Below are positions 15,392-24,356 of a stretch of 64,000 bases of DNA, one piece after another. Source of the stretch: JAXMDC01 sp046349035 (GTDB lineage: Bacteria > Pseudomonadota > Alphaproteobacteria > Rhizobiales > Kaistiaceae). A model generated the notes under the pieces. It was not told the DNA's origin, ran no database searches, and saw nothing but the letters and a program-made list of their open reading frames with translations. Each line of letters begins with the position of its first letter. Positions within the stretch are counted from its first letter, which is position 1. The DNA lies in assembly GCA_046349035.1 (NCBI GenBank), contig JAXMDC010000002.1, forward strand, positions 62,001 through 126,000, read 5' to 3'. Made by a program: the position numbers and the translations under genes.

Positions 15392-18300
15392 ATGAAGCAC
15401 AATCCGATTATCGCGGCGATCAAGGAGGGCGGGTTCGCCTCCACGTTCGTGCGGCGGCCGGTCCTGGCGATCGTGCTGAACCTCTTGATCATCGTCGCCG
15501 GCGCGGCGGCCTATTTCGGCGTCGAGGTCCGCGAACTCCCCAGCATCGAGCGGCCGGTGATCACTGTGCGCACCGGTTACAACGGCGCCACCCCCGAGAC
15601 CGTCGACAAGCAGATCACCAACGTCATCGAAGGCGCGGTCGCCCGCACCTCGGGCATCACCAACATTTCTTCGGTCAGCGTCCAGGGCCAGAGCCGCGTC
15701 ACCATCGAGTTCTCGCCGGCGACCGACATCAACATCGCCGCTTCCGATCTTCGCGACGCGATCAGCAATGTCCGCGGCCTGCCGCGCGACGACAATCTCA
15801 TCCCCCCGACCATCGTCAAGGCCGACGTCCAACAGTCGGATGCCATCATGCGCGTCGTCGCGGTGGCGCCGAAGATGCCGGTCGACGAGCTGACCCAGCT
15901 GGTCAACGACCGCATCGTCAACAAGCTCGCTGCCGTCGACGGCGTTGCCGACGTTCAGCTGTTCGGCAACCGCAATCCGCTGGTGCGCATCCTCTTCGAT
16001 CCGGCCAAGCTCGCCGCCCGCAGCCTGACCGTCACCGACCTCAACACCGCCGTCGCCAACATCGCCACCGATGCCCCGGCCGGCAACGTCTCCGACGCCA
16101 ACCGCACGCTGGTTGTGCGCACCGACAACACCGCCAAGACCGTCGACGACATCAAGGCGGTCTGGATCAACCGCACCACCCGCGTCGAAGATGTGGCGCA
16201 GGTCGTCTTCGGCCCCGAGGACAAGACCACCACCATTCGCTACAACGGCGATACCGGCGTCAGCCTCGACATTTTCCGCCAGGCCAAGTCGAACGCGCTG
16301 TCGATCTCCAACGGCGTGCGCAAGGCGGTCGAAGAGCTGAATTCCCAGCTCGCCGCCGAGGGCGTCAAGGTCGAGATCACCTCCGACGACGCGATCTTCA
16401 TCCGCGGCTCCGTCAACGAGGTCATCCATACCCTGGTGATCGCCACTGGCATCGTGCTGGCGATCATCTTCATCTTCCTGCGCTCGGTCAGCATCACCTT
16501 CATTCCCATGGTGACGGTGCCGATCGCGCTGATCGGCGCCCTCGGCGCGATCTGGGCCTCCGGCTTCTCGATCAACCTGCTGACGCTGCTGGCGCTGGTG
16601 CTGGCGACCGGCCTCGTCGTCGACGACGCCATCGTCGTCATCGAGAACATCATCCGTCGCCGCAACGAGGGCATGGGCCCGCGCGCCGCGGCGGTGCTCG
16701 GCACCAAGCAGGTGTTCTTCGCCGTCGTCGCCACCACCGCCACCCTGGTCGCGGTGTTCGTGCCGATCTCTTTCTTCCCCGGCTCGGTCGGCAAGCTCTT
16801 CCGCGAGTTCGGCTTCGTGCTCGCGTTCTCGGTGATGCTGTCGGCCTTCGTCGCGCTGACGCTGGTGCCGGTGATGGCCTCGCGCCTGGTCGGCGTCGAG
16901 GGCGAGCACAGCAAGAACCCGATCATGCGGTTCTTCCGCGTGCTGTTCGCGCCGTTCAACTTCATCATCGACACGATCGGCTCGACGCTGCTGCGCATCT
17001 ACCGGGTCTTCTTGAACGCCGCCCTGGCGGCGCCGATCGTCGTGCTGATGCTGGCCTTCCTCTTTGCCGGCGCCGCCTTCACCAGCTTCAAGTCGCTCAC
17101 CGTGGAACTGGCGCCGCTCGAGGATCGCGGCATCATCCAGGTGTTCGTCGGCGCCCCGCAGGGCTCGACCGTCGACTACACCTCCGATCAGATGAAGCAG
17201 GTCGAGGCGATCACCAACCGCCTGCTGCAGCCGCGCAAGCAGGCCGACGGCAAGCCGGACCTGCCGCCCGAAGCGACCGGCATCGTCACCGTCTCGCAGG
17301 GCTTCGGCGGCGGTGGTTTCATGACCATCACCCTCGCCCCCTGGGAGAGCGGCCGCCGTCCGCAAAAGGACATCACCGCCGAGTTGAACCGCCAACTGGG
17401 TACCGTCGTCGGCGTTCAGGCCAATGCGCGTCCGCCGATTGCCCTCGGCATTCCCGGCGGCGGCAACGGCATCCAGTTTGCGGTGACCGGGTCGGACTAC
17501 GCCTCGCTGTCCGACGCCGCCAACAACTTCGTCAAGGTGCTGCAGGGCGAGGACAAGGTCTTCCAGAACCCGCGCACCAACTTCGACCTGACCCAGGCGC
17601 AGATCAAGCTGACGGTCAACCGCCAGCGCGCTTCGGAGCTTGGCATCTCGGTCGACGCCATCACCACCGTCGTCAATACGCTGCTGGCCGGTCGCAACAT
17701 CGGCAACTTCTTCATTGGCGAGACGCCGATCAGGATTCGCGTGCTGGCGCCGGAAGGGATGATCCAGGATCCGACCGCCCTCGACAACATCCTGATCCGC
17801 GTCGGCGGCCAGCCGGGCGCGGCCACCGCCAAGATGGTGCCGCTCTCCTCGCTGGTGTCCTTCCAGGAAATGTCGGCGGCGCCGCAGCTGCCGCGCCAGG
17901 ATCAGCGCGCCTCGCTGCCGATGACCAGCGGCCTCGCCGAAGGCGTGCCGATGGGCGTGGCGATGGATCGCCTGAACCAATTGGCCAAGGACAGTCTGCC
18001 GCCGGGGATGAACATCATCTACACCGGAGAGGCCAAGGCGCTGCTGCAGACCTCGAGCGGCATCATCCAGACCTTCGCCTTCGCCGTGCTGGTGGTGCTG
18101 TTGGTCCTGGCGGCGCAGTTCGAGAGCTTCATTGCCGCCTTGATCCTGTTCGCCACGGTGCCCTTCGGCCTTGCCGCCGCGGTGTTCGCCATGGTCGGCA
18201 CCGGCACGACTCTCAACACCTACAGCGAAATCGGCCTCGTCATGCTGGTCGGCCTGATGGCCAAGAACGGCATCTTGATCGTCGAGTTCGCCAATCAGCT

Positions 18301-18676
18301 GCGCGACGAAGGCCAGAGCGTGATGGAGTCGATCCGCAACGCCTGCATGATCCGCATCCGCCCGGTGGTGATGACCATGCTGGCGACGGTGTTCGGCGCG
18401 CTGCCGCTGATCCTGCAGGAGGGGCCGGGCTCGGAAGCCCGCCACGCCCTCGGCTTCGTTATCGTCGGCGGCCTGGCCTTCGCCACCGTGTTCACGCTGT
18501 TCCTGACGCCGGCGGTGTTCGCGCTGCTGGCGCCGCTGACCAAGCCGCGCACCGCCGAGGAGCACCGCCTCGCCAAGGAGCTTGCCGATGCCGGCAAGCC
18601 GGCGGCGGCCAAGCGTCCGGAGCTGGTGCCGGCCCCCGGCCACGGCGTCGACGAACTGCCGGTCGCCGCCGAATAG
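15392..18676 (+). CDS. RND multidrug efflux permease (HAE1 type)
   Basis: 1094 residues with the twofold RND plan: 12 membrane helices and two large periplasmic loops. The N-terminus (FVRRPVLAIVLNLLI, then VRELPSIERPVITVRT) is of the AcrB/MexF type. Helix 4 has the proton-relay aspartates in LATGLVVDDAIVVIENI, and helix 10 has the Lys in GLMAKNGILIVEFANQ. It exports hydrophobic compounds by proton antiport as a trimer in the inner membrane. It starts 29 bases after the adaptor gene, with GGGGGGAAGAGGGA as ribosome site. A UUCG-loop terminator follows. Confidence 0.95.
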   Translation: MKHNPIIAAIKEGGFASTFVRRPVLAIVLNLLIIVAGAAAYFGVEVRELPSIERPVITVRTGYNGATPETVDKQITNVIEGAVARTSGITNISSVSVQGQSRVTIEFSPATDINIAASDLRDAISNVRGLPRDDNLIPPTIVKADVQQSDAIMRVVAVAPKMPVDELTQLVNDRIVNKLAAVDGVADVQLFGNRNPLVRILFDPAKLAARSLTVTDLNTAVANIATDAPAGNVSDANRTLVVRTDNTAKTVDDIKAVWINRTTRVEDVAQVVFGPEDKTTTIRYNGDTGVSLDIFRQAKSNALSISNGVRKAVEELNSQLAAEGVKVEITSDDAIFIRGSVNEVIHTLVIATGIVLAIIFIFLRSVSITFIPMVTVPIALIGALGAIWASGFSINLLTLLALVLATGLVVDDAIVVIENIIRRRNEGMGPRAAAVLGTKQVFFAVVATTATLVAVFVPISFFPGSVGKLFREFGFVLAFSVMLSAFVALTLVPVMASRLVGVEGEHSKNPIMRFFRVLFAPFNFIIDTIGSTLLRIYRVFLNAALAAPIVVLMLAFLFAGAAFTSFKSLTVELAPLEDRGIIQVFVGAPQGSTVDYTSDQMKQVEAITNRLLQPRKQADGKPDLPPEATGIVTVSQGFGGGGFMTITLAPWESGRRPQKDITAELNRQLGTVVGVQANARPPIALGIPGGGNGIQFAVTGSDYASLSDAANNFVKVLQGEDKVFQNPRTNFDLTQAQIKLTVNRQRASELGISVDAITTVVNTLLAGRNIGNFFIGETPIRIRVLAPEGMIQDPTALDNILIRVGGQPGAATAKMVPLSSLVSFQEMSAAPQLPRQDQRASLPMTSGLAEGVPMGVAMDRLNQLAKDSLPPGMNIIYTGEAKALLQTSSGIIQTFAFAVLVVLLVLAAQFESFIAALILFATVPFGLAAAVFAMVGTGTTLNTYSEIGLVMLVGLMAKNGILIVEFANQLRDEGQSVMESIRNACMIRIRPVVMTMLATVFGALPLILQEGPGSEARHALGFVIVGGLAFATVFTLFLTPAVFALLAPLTKPRTAEEHRLAKELADAGKPAAAKRPELVPAPGHGVDELPVAAE

Positions 18677-18702
18677 CGGGCACCGCGACGGTCGAACTCG
18701 AG

Positions 18703-18733
18703 CGGGCGGCTTCGGCCGCCCGTTCCTTTTTCT
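18703..18733 (+). terminator. Rho-independent terminator of the efflux operon
   Basis: Eight-pair stem CGGGCGGC/GCCGCCCG closed by the very stable UUCG tetraloop (18711-18714) and followed by TTCCTTTTTCT. It lies 27 bases after the permease stop. Confidence 0.85.
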
Positions 18734-19411
18734 GGCAAGGCATGCGCCTCGCGGACCGCCCCCGCCCCCGCTTCGCCGATCCGCGCCTTGCCCACTGCCC
18801 AGTTGCCCAGAACTATAGGGTTCTGGGCAACTGGGCAGCTGGGCAAGGGGGCGCGCACCGACTGACGGGCAGGCGGAACGACAGGACCGTATGAAAGGCT
18901 CGGGAAACCGAGGGTCGCTTAGCTCGGCGCCGGCGCCGCGCACCGACCTGGGTCGCGTCAGCCGCCGATCGTTTGTGGAGCTTGAGGTGGCAGGGGGGAC
19001 GGTGCGCTTGTCGTTCGCAACGAACTCCTCAGACAATCACGCCGCAAAGCTGAACCGGCGCTTCAATGCGTCTGAGCCCTTAATAAAACGAGAGACTAGG
19101 GCAACCGGTCTCCGCCGTCCCAACCGACCGCTGGCCTAAGCCTGGCGGGTCGCTCAGTGCGCGGCGGGCGGCCGGCAAACCGCCCAGAGCCTCTTGCGCC
19201 CGTCCCATCCCCTCCAAACACGTCCTACGCCAGGGGCCCACCCTGCCTTTCGGCGCGCCGGACGACAAATCGCCGGCAGGCGGTCCCCCTAAAACGTGGT
19301 TATCCAACCATGAATTCCGACCCTTTGCAAATATGTCACGGTTGTGACTGCAAGGGCTCAACACGCTTTTCCCCGGGCGGTTTGTCGCGGGGATATGGCG
19401 TCGGCCGCCGA
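18734..19411. other. Long intergenic region between convergent efflux operons
   Basis: About 680 bases between the two terminators, with the palindrome at 18788-18846 and lower GC around 19000-19110 and 19290-19370. An 82-codon frame (18891-19139, plus) has no recognisable content. No RNA gene could be identified by eye. Confidence 0.5.
18788..18846. repeat. Long near-perfect palindrome
   Basis: Left arm 18788-18813 and right arm 18820-18846 pair over 26 bases with one single-base bulge, around a six-base loop. Inside each arm the unit TGCCCAGTTGCCCAG / CTGGGCAACTGGGCA is itself repetitive. There is no T tract, and a normal terminator already precedes it, so it is more likely a mobile palindromic element or a protein-binding site. 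Confidence 0.7.
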
Positions 19412-19434
19412 ACAAAAGGAGGCGCGCGGCGCCT
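19412..19434 (-). terminator. Probable terminator of the second efflux operon
   Basis: On the minus strand, stem AGGCGC/GCGCCT with a three-base loop followed by CCTTTTGTT, about 50 bases beyond the stop codon at 19485. A second hairpin (GGGGCG, CGAA loop, CGCCCC at 19464-19479) lies nearer the stop but has no T run. Confidence 0.55.
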
Positions 19435-19484
19435 TCGCGAGCCACCGCGGCGCTCGAAGGCGAGGGGCGCGAACGCCCCCCGCG

Positions 19485-22400
19485 CTACTCTGCGGCGTCG
19501 AGGGCCGGCGGCTGGTAGGGCGGCCGCTCGCCGCGCTTGGCGTCGAGCGTGGCGACCGCGGCGCCGGCGGAAGCATTCGCCGCCACCGGCGGCGCGGCGA
19601 TGACCCCGCCGCGGGCGGCGGCGCGAGCCGCGCGGCGCGCAAGGCCCCGCTCGCGGCGGCGGTTCCGCCAAGCGGCGAGCTTGGCGATCGCCGCCAGCTG
19701 CGCCGGCGTCACCACCAGCGTCAGCACGGTGGCAAAGCCGAGGCCGAAGACGATGGCGGTCGAGAGCTGGATCCACCACTGCGTCGACGGCGCGCCGAAG
19801 GTCACCTCGCGGTTGACGAAGTCGAGGTTGATGCCGAAGGCGATCGGCAGCACGCCGAGGATGGCGGTGATCGCCGTCAGCAGCACCGGCCGCGCGCGTT
19901 CGCGGCAGGTGGTCAGGATCGCCTCGACGAAGTCGACGCCCTCGCGCCGCAGGCGGTCGTAGGTGTCGATCAGCACGATGTTGTTGTTGGTCACCACCCC
20001 GGCGAGGGCGATGATGCCGACCATCGTCATGACGATGCCGAACACCTGCTGCATGATGATCAGGCCGAGCAGCACGCCGATCGTCGACAGGATGACCGCG
20101 AACAGGATCAGCCCGACGCTGGAGAAGCGGTTGAACTGCAACAGCAGCACCGCGAAGATCAGGAACAGCGCCGCGCCGAAGGCCTTGCCGAGGAAGGCCG
20201 AGGCTTCCGCCTGCTCCTGGTCCGAGCCCTTCAGCTTCCACGTCACCAGGCCGCCGAAATCGGCTTTGGCCAGCTGGGCCTTGATCGTCTCCTGCACCGC
20301 CGAAACGTTGACCGCCTTGCCGTCGATCTTGTCGGCAAGGTTGGCGGTGATGTTGTCGACGCGTGTCCCGGCGACGCGATTGATGACGCCGACCCGCTCG
20401 ACCGGCACGCGCTTGATGAAGTTGCCGATCGGCACCGACCCCAGCGCCGTCTCGATGCGCAGCGAGTCGATGTCGGCGAGCGTGCGGCGGTCCTCCGGGT
20501 AACGCAGGATGATGTCGACCGCCTTGTCGCTCGACGGCGGGCGATAGTCGGTGATCTTAACGCCGTTGGTGACCAGCTGGACGGCGAGGCCGACCGCGCC
20601 GACGCTGATGCCGTAGCGGGCCGCTTCCGACTTGTCGATGTCGAGCTTCCAGTCGATGCCGGGGAGGGGGAGGCCGCTGTCGAGGTCGCGCACCTCCGGG
20701 GCTGCGGCGAGCGCCGCGGTCACCTTCTTGGCTGCCGCCGTCAGCGCCTCGGGATAGTCGCTCGACAGCTGGATCTGGATCGGCTTGCCGGTCGGCGGTC
20801 CCGCCTCCGAGGCGATGACCTCGACATTGATGCCGGGCAGGTCGGCCGTCTCGGCGCGGATCGCGTCCATGATCTTCTTGGCCGGCCGCCGCACCTTCCA
20901 ATCGACGAAGGAGAAGCGGATCTGGCCGATCACGTCCTCGGTCGCGCCCTGCGAGAGGCCGCCGCCACCGGGGTTGGACGAGCCCGAGCGGGCGTACACC
21001 GTCTCCAGCTCCGGCCGGTGTTCGGCATTGTCGGCGGTGGTGAAGGCGAGGAGCCGGCCCTCCACCGAGCGCACCAGAGCGTCCTTCTCGGCGAGCGAAA
21101 GGTTGCCGCGGGCATGGATCAGTACCGCCCCGGTGTCGGGCTCGACATTGGGGAAGAACTCGACGCCCTTGCCGAGCTTGCCGTTGGCGTAGATGACGCC
21201 GCCAAGGACGCCGATTGCCAGCAGGATCACCATGCCCGGGCGGCGGACCGCCAGGCGCACCGTCCGCATGTACCAGCTGTTGTTGGCGGCGTGGTGGTCG
21301 ACCGCCGGCTGCGGCCTGCCGATCAGCGCGCCGAGGGTCGGCGTGAAGATGAGTGCCGTCACCAGCGACGCCGAGAGCGTCGCAATCAGGGTGATCGGCA
21401 TGTACTTCATGAACTGACCGACGAGGCCCGGCCAGAACAGCAGCGGCGAGAAGGCGGCAATGCGGGTGAGGGTGGCCGCCGTGACCGGCCCGGCCATGCG
21501 GGTCGCCGCCAGCGCATAGGCTTCGCGCGCGGTCATGCCCTCGCTCATCCGCCGTTCGGCGAACTCGGCAACGATGATGGCGTCGTCGACCAGCATGCCG
21601 ACCGCCAGGATCAGGCTGAACAGGGCGACGATGTTGAGCGTCAGGCCGAACATCTGCAGGCCGAGAATGCCGGTCAGGAACGATGCCGGGATGGCAATGC
21701 CGACGAACAGCGAAGCCCTCGCCCCGAGGATGAAAAGGATGATGACGATCACCAGCAGCACGCCGGTGAGGACGCTGTTCTGCAGGTCGCCGAGCAGGGT
21801 GCGGATGGTCGTCGAGGCGTCCTGGATGAAGTTGACCTTCAGCCCCTCCGGCCACCGGCTCTGCAGGTCGGCCATGGTCTTCCTGACGCCGTCGACGGTG
21901 TCGATGATGTTGGCGCCGGCCCGCTTCTTGATCTCGATGGCGACGGCTGGGAGGCCGTTGACGCGGGTGATCGAGGTCGCGTCCTTGAAGGTCGGCCTGA
22001 CGTCGGCGACGTCGCCGAGCTTGACGGTGGCGTTGTTGCCGGCGGTGACCGGGATGTCGAGCACGTCCTGCGGCGTCTCGATCAGCGCCGGCACCTTGAT
22101 CGGGAAGGCGCCGGTCGGGCTCTCCAAGGCGCCTGCGGCGACCACGCTGTTGCCCTGCGCCGCCGCCGCGACCCACGGGCCGAGCGAGACGCCGTAGGAC
22201 TTCATCAGCATCGGCTGGGCGATGACCTCGACCACCTCGTCGCGCACGCCGTTGAGGTCGGCCGAGAGCACGCCCGGAACCTGCGCCTCGATCTCGCGCT
22301 TGGCCTGGCGGGCAAAGCCGACCAGAGCGCGCTCCGAGAGGTCGCCGGAGAGGATTGCCGTGACGATCGGGAAGAGGCTGAGATTGACCTCGAACACGCC

Positions 22401-22781
22401 CGGCTGATCGGCCGCCGTCGGCAGCTGCCGCTTGGTGTCCTCGACCTTGGCGCGCACGTCGCGCAGCGCCGTATCCGACTTGAAGCCGGCCTGGAATTCC
22501 AGCAGCACATAGCCGCCGCCCTCGAAGGCGGCAGAGCGCATCTCCTTGATATTGGCGACGGATTTGAGGCCCGACTCCATCGGCCGCACCAACAGGCGCT
22601 CGGCGTCCTCCGGCGAGATGCCGCGCTGCGACATCTGCACGTAGATGATCGGCACCGTGACGTCCGGGCTCGCCTCCTTGGGGATCGATTGGTAGGCCAT
22701 CAACCCCGAAATCAGCAGAAACACCAAAAGCGCCAGTGTCAGGCGCGCGTGGTTGATCGCAAAGTCGACGATCTTCCTCAT
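19485..22781 (-). CDS. RND efflux permease
   Basis: 1098 residues with the RND twofold plan of 12 membrane helices and two periplasmic loops. The N-terminus (IVDFAINHARLTLALLVFL, then IPKEASPDVTVPIIYV) belongs to the hydrophobe/amphiphile branch distinct from the AcrB-like pump at 15392; helix 4 carries LAVGMLVDDAIIVAEFAERR with the proton-relay Asp pair. The C-terminal 60 residues are Arg/Ala-rich and cytoplasmic. It overlaps its adaptor gene by four bases (22778-22781). Substrate cannot be read from sequence. Confidence 0.94.
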   Translation of the reverse strand: MRKIVDFAINHARLTLALLVFLLISGLMAYQSIPKEASPDVTVPIIYVQMSQRGISPEDAERLLVRPMESGLKSVANIKEMRSAAFEGGGYVLLEFQAGFKSDTALRDVRAKVEDTKRQLPTAADQPGVFEVNLSLFPIVTAILSGDLSERALVGFARQAKREIEAQVPGVLSADLNGVRDEVVEVIAQPMLMKSYGVSLGPWVAAAAQGNSVVAAGALESPTGAFPIKVPALIETPQDVLDIPVTAGNNATVKLGDVADVRPTFKDATSITRVNGLPAVAIEIKKRAGANIIDTVDGVRKTMADLQSRWPEGLKVNFIQDASTTIRTLLGDLQNSVLTGVLLVIVIILFILGARASLFVGIAIPASFLTGILGLQMFGLTLNIVALFSLILAVGMLVDDAIIVAEFAERRMSEGMTAREAYALAATRMAGPVTAATLTRIAAFSPLLFWPGLVGQFMKYMPITLIATLSASLVTALIFTPTLGALIGRPQPAVDHHAANNSWYMRTVRLAVRRPGMVILLAIGVLGGVIYANGKLGKGVEFFPNVEPDTGAVLIHARGNLSLAEKDALVRSVEGRLLAFTTADNAEHRPELETVYARSGSSNPGGGGLSQGATEDVIGQIRFSFVDWKVRRPAKKIMDAIRAETADLPGINVEVIASEAGPPTGKPIQIQLSSDYPEALTAAAKKVTAALAAAPEVRDLDSGLPLPGIDWKLDIDKSEAARYGISVGAVGLAVQLVTNGVKITDYRPPSSDKAVDIILRYPEDRRTLADIDSLRIETALGSVPIGNFIKRVPVERVGVINRVAGTRVDNITANLADKIDGKAVNVSAVQETIKAQLAKADFGGLVTWKLKGSDQEQAEASAFLGKAFGAALFLIFAVLLLQFNRFSSVGLILFAVILSTIGVLLGLIIMQQVFGIVMTMVGIIALAGVVTNNNIVLIDTYDRLRREGVDFVEAILTTCRERARPVLLTAITAILGVLPIAFGINLDFVNREVTFGAPSTQWWIQLSTAIVFGLGFATVLTLVVTPAQLAAIAKLAAWRNRRRERGLARRAARAAARGGVIAAPPVAANASAGAAVATLDAKRGERPPYQPPALDAAE

Positions 22782-23878
22782 GCGCCGCCTCCCGGCTTGG
22801 GCGCCGGCACGGCCGTCACCGTCTCGCCCTCCTTGACGAATTCCTGGCCGACGGTGATCACGCGCGTCGCCCCGTTGAAGCCGCCGACCCAGGCGATGCC
22901 GCGATCGGTGCCGAGCACCGTCAGCGGCAGGAAGTGAACGACATCCTTGTCGTCGACGATGCGAACGCCGAGCCGCCCGTCATCGGCAAAGACGATCGAG
23001 GAGAGGGCGAGCGACACGCCCTGCACCGGCGGCAGGCCGATGCTGATCTCGGCGGTGACGCCGTCGGCGATGCGGCCGTCGGCATTGGCGAGCTTGGCTT
23101 CGACCCGATAGGTACGCGTGGTCTTCTCGGCGGTAAGGCCGACGAAGGAAAGCGCGCCGGTGGCTTTGGTGCCGTCGATGAAGGTCACTTCCGCCTTCTG
23201 GCCGACCGCCAGCGCGCCGCGATCCTTCTCGCTGACCTGGCCGACCGCCAGCATCGGATCGGGGCTCACCACTTCGGCGACCAGGGCTCCGACCTGGACC
23301 GCCTGGCCGACTTCGACCGGAACGTTCTCGACCCGGCCGTCGATCGGCGCCCGCACCTGCACCTTGAGCAGTTCGGCCTTGGCCGTCGCCAGCGCCGCCT
23401 GAGCCGATGCCAACTGCGTCTGCAGGCCGTTCATCTGGTTGCGCGGCAGCGTCCCGCGCTCGATCAGATCCCGCTGAGCGTCGAGATCGGTCTGCCGCTG
23501 GTCGACCAGCGCTTGCGCCTGCTTGACCGCCGCTTCGCGTCCCTCGTCGGAAAGGAGGGCGACGATATCGCCGGCTTTGACATTGGTGCCGCGCGCGACC
23601 TTGAGCTCGAGGACCAGGCCGGCGCCACGGGCGACCGCCTGCGCGCGCTTCTCCGCCTGCGTAACGCCGGAGAGGACGACATTGCGGACATGCGGCTCGG
23701 GCGCGACGGCGGTGAACGCAACTCGGCGCGCAGCGGCGACCGGAGCGGCGGCGGGAGCCGCCTGCGGCTTGGTTTCTTCGGCATGCGGCCCGAGTGAGCC
23801 CGAGGCGATCCACAGGACCGCCACCGCCACGATGGCGACGGCAGCGATGCGGCTCGGGTTGAGGAATCCACGCGCCAT
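22778..23878 (-). CDS. RND efflux periplasmic adaptor
   Basis: 366 residues of normal size. N-terminal membrane segment (about 8-26), barrel-sandwich halves (VKAGDIVALLSDEG and VRAPIDGRVENVPVEVGQ) enclosing a short helical hairpin, beta-barrel (LAVGQKAEVTFIDG) and membrane-proximal domain. Start at 23878 is chosen because of AGAGGG nine bases upstream; the frame is open another 14 codons. First gene of a two-gene operon with the permease; no outer-membrane factor is encoded nearby. Confidence 0.93.
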   Translation of the reverse strand: MARGFLNPSRIAAVAIVAVAVLWIASGSLGPHAEETKPQAAPAAAPVAAARRVAFTAVAPEPHVRNVVLSGVTQAEKRAQAVARGAGLVLELKVARGTNVKAGDIVALLSDEGREAAVKQAQALVDQRQTDLDAQRDLIERGTLPRNQMNGLQTQLASAQAALATAKAELLKVQVRAPIDGRVENVPVEVGQAVQVGALVAEVVSPDPMLAVGQVSEKDRGALAVGQKAEVTFIDGTKATGALSFVGLTAEKTTRTYRVEAKLANADGRIADGVTAEISIGLPPVQGVSLALSSIVFADDGRLGVRIVDDKDVVHFLPLTVLGTDRGIAWVGGFNGATRVITVGQEFVKEGETVTAVPAPKPGGGA

Positions 23879-24356
23879 AGGTGCCCTCTGCTCTCGTCTC
23901 GCTCGGCCGACCTCGGCCAAACCTTACAATCCGGCCAGTCGGCGGCGGGTCGCGCTGTGAGCCAAGGCTCCCTGCGGAGCGGACCCTCTAGTCGGGTCCG
24001 GCCCTTGCGCCGAACCGTTCGCAAAACATTCCGGGTCGATCCGCGTGCCTGCTCTAACGAACGCCAAAAGCATAGGGATCCCCGGAAAATCCCTGCCGCG
24101 GCTCATGGTGATATGGTCCGCCCACTGCCGGCCGCCAAGTGATCTGCGTCACACCGGCAGCCAGACTCAGGCAATAATTGCCTCAACCCACCCGTGAGAC
24201 AATTCGAAAATCCACCGGCCTGTTCCGCCTTTGCGACATAACGCGTTGGTCGGACAATGAAAGGCGGCGATTGCGCCGGTGTGTCGGCGACGTAAAGAAA
24301 TGTTAAGGCGAGGGCCGGACCTGCCCGATTTTGCTCCGGCCGACAGGGGAACGAGG
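23879..24356. other. Divergent promoter region of efflux adaptor and aminotransferase
   Basis: 478 bases without a gene. It contains a hairpin GGACCC/GGGTCC at about 23982-24000, a 15-base perfect palindrome AGGCAATAATTGCCT at 24169-24183 that is a candidate operator, and a lower-GC stretch up to 24305 likely to hold the aminotransferase promoter. Confidence 0.55.
24169..24183. promoter_or_regulatory. Candidate operator palindrome
   Basis: AGGCAAT-A-ATTGCCT is a perfect odd palindrome, 174 bases before the aminotransferase start and 291 bases from the efflux adaptor start. AT-rich centre and position suggest a dimeric regulator site; the regulator is unknown. Confidence 0.4.

Noticed and set aside
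15058..18894. Plus-strand open frame of 1278 codons in another phase over the same genes
   Set aside because: Arg/Pro-rich shadow of the adaptor and permease frames, without any recognisable domain.
15212..19036. Very long minus-strand open frame of 1274 codons across the first efflux operon
   Set aside because: It is antisense to two clearly conserved genes; its composition (Arg/Asp/Gly/His-rich, no motifs) is what GC-rich third positions produce on the opposite strand.
18891..19139. 82-codon frame in the gap between efflux operons
   Set aside because: No family resemblance and only a weak ribosome site; composition does not look like a conserved protein.
19344..22937. Plus-strand 1197-codon frame
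   Set aside because: Antisense shadow of the second RND permease.
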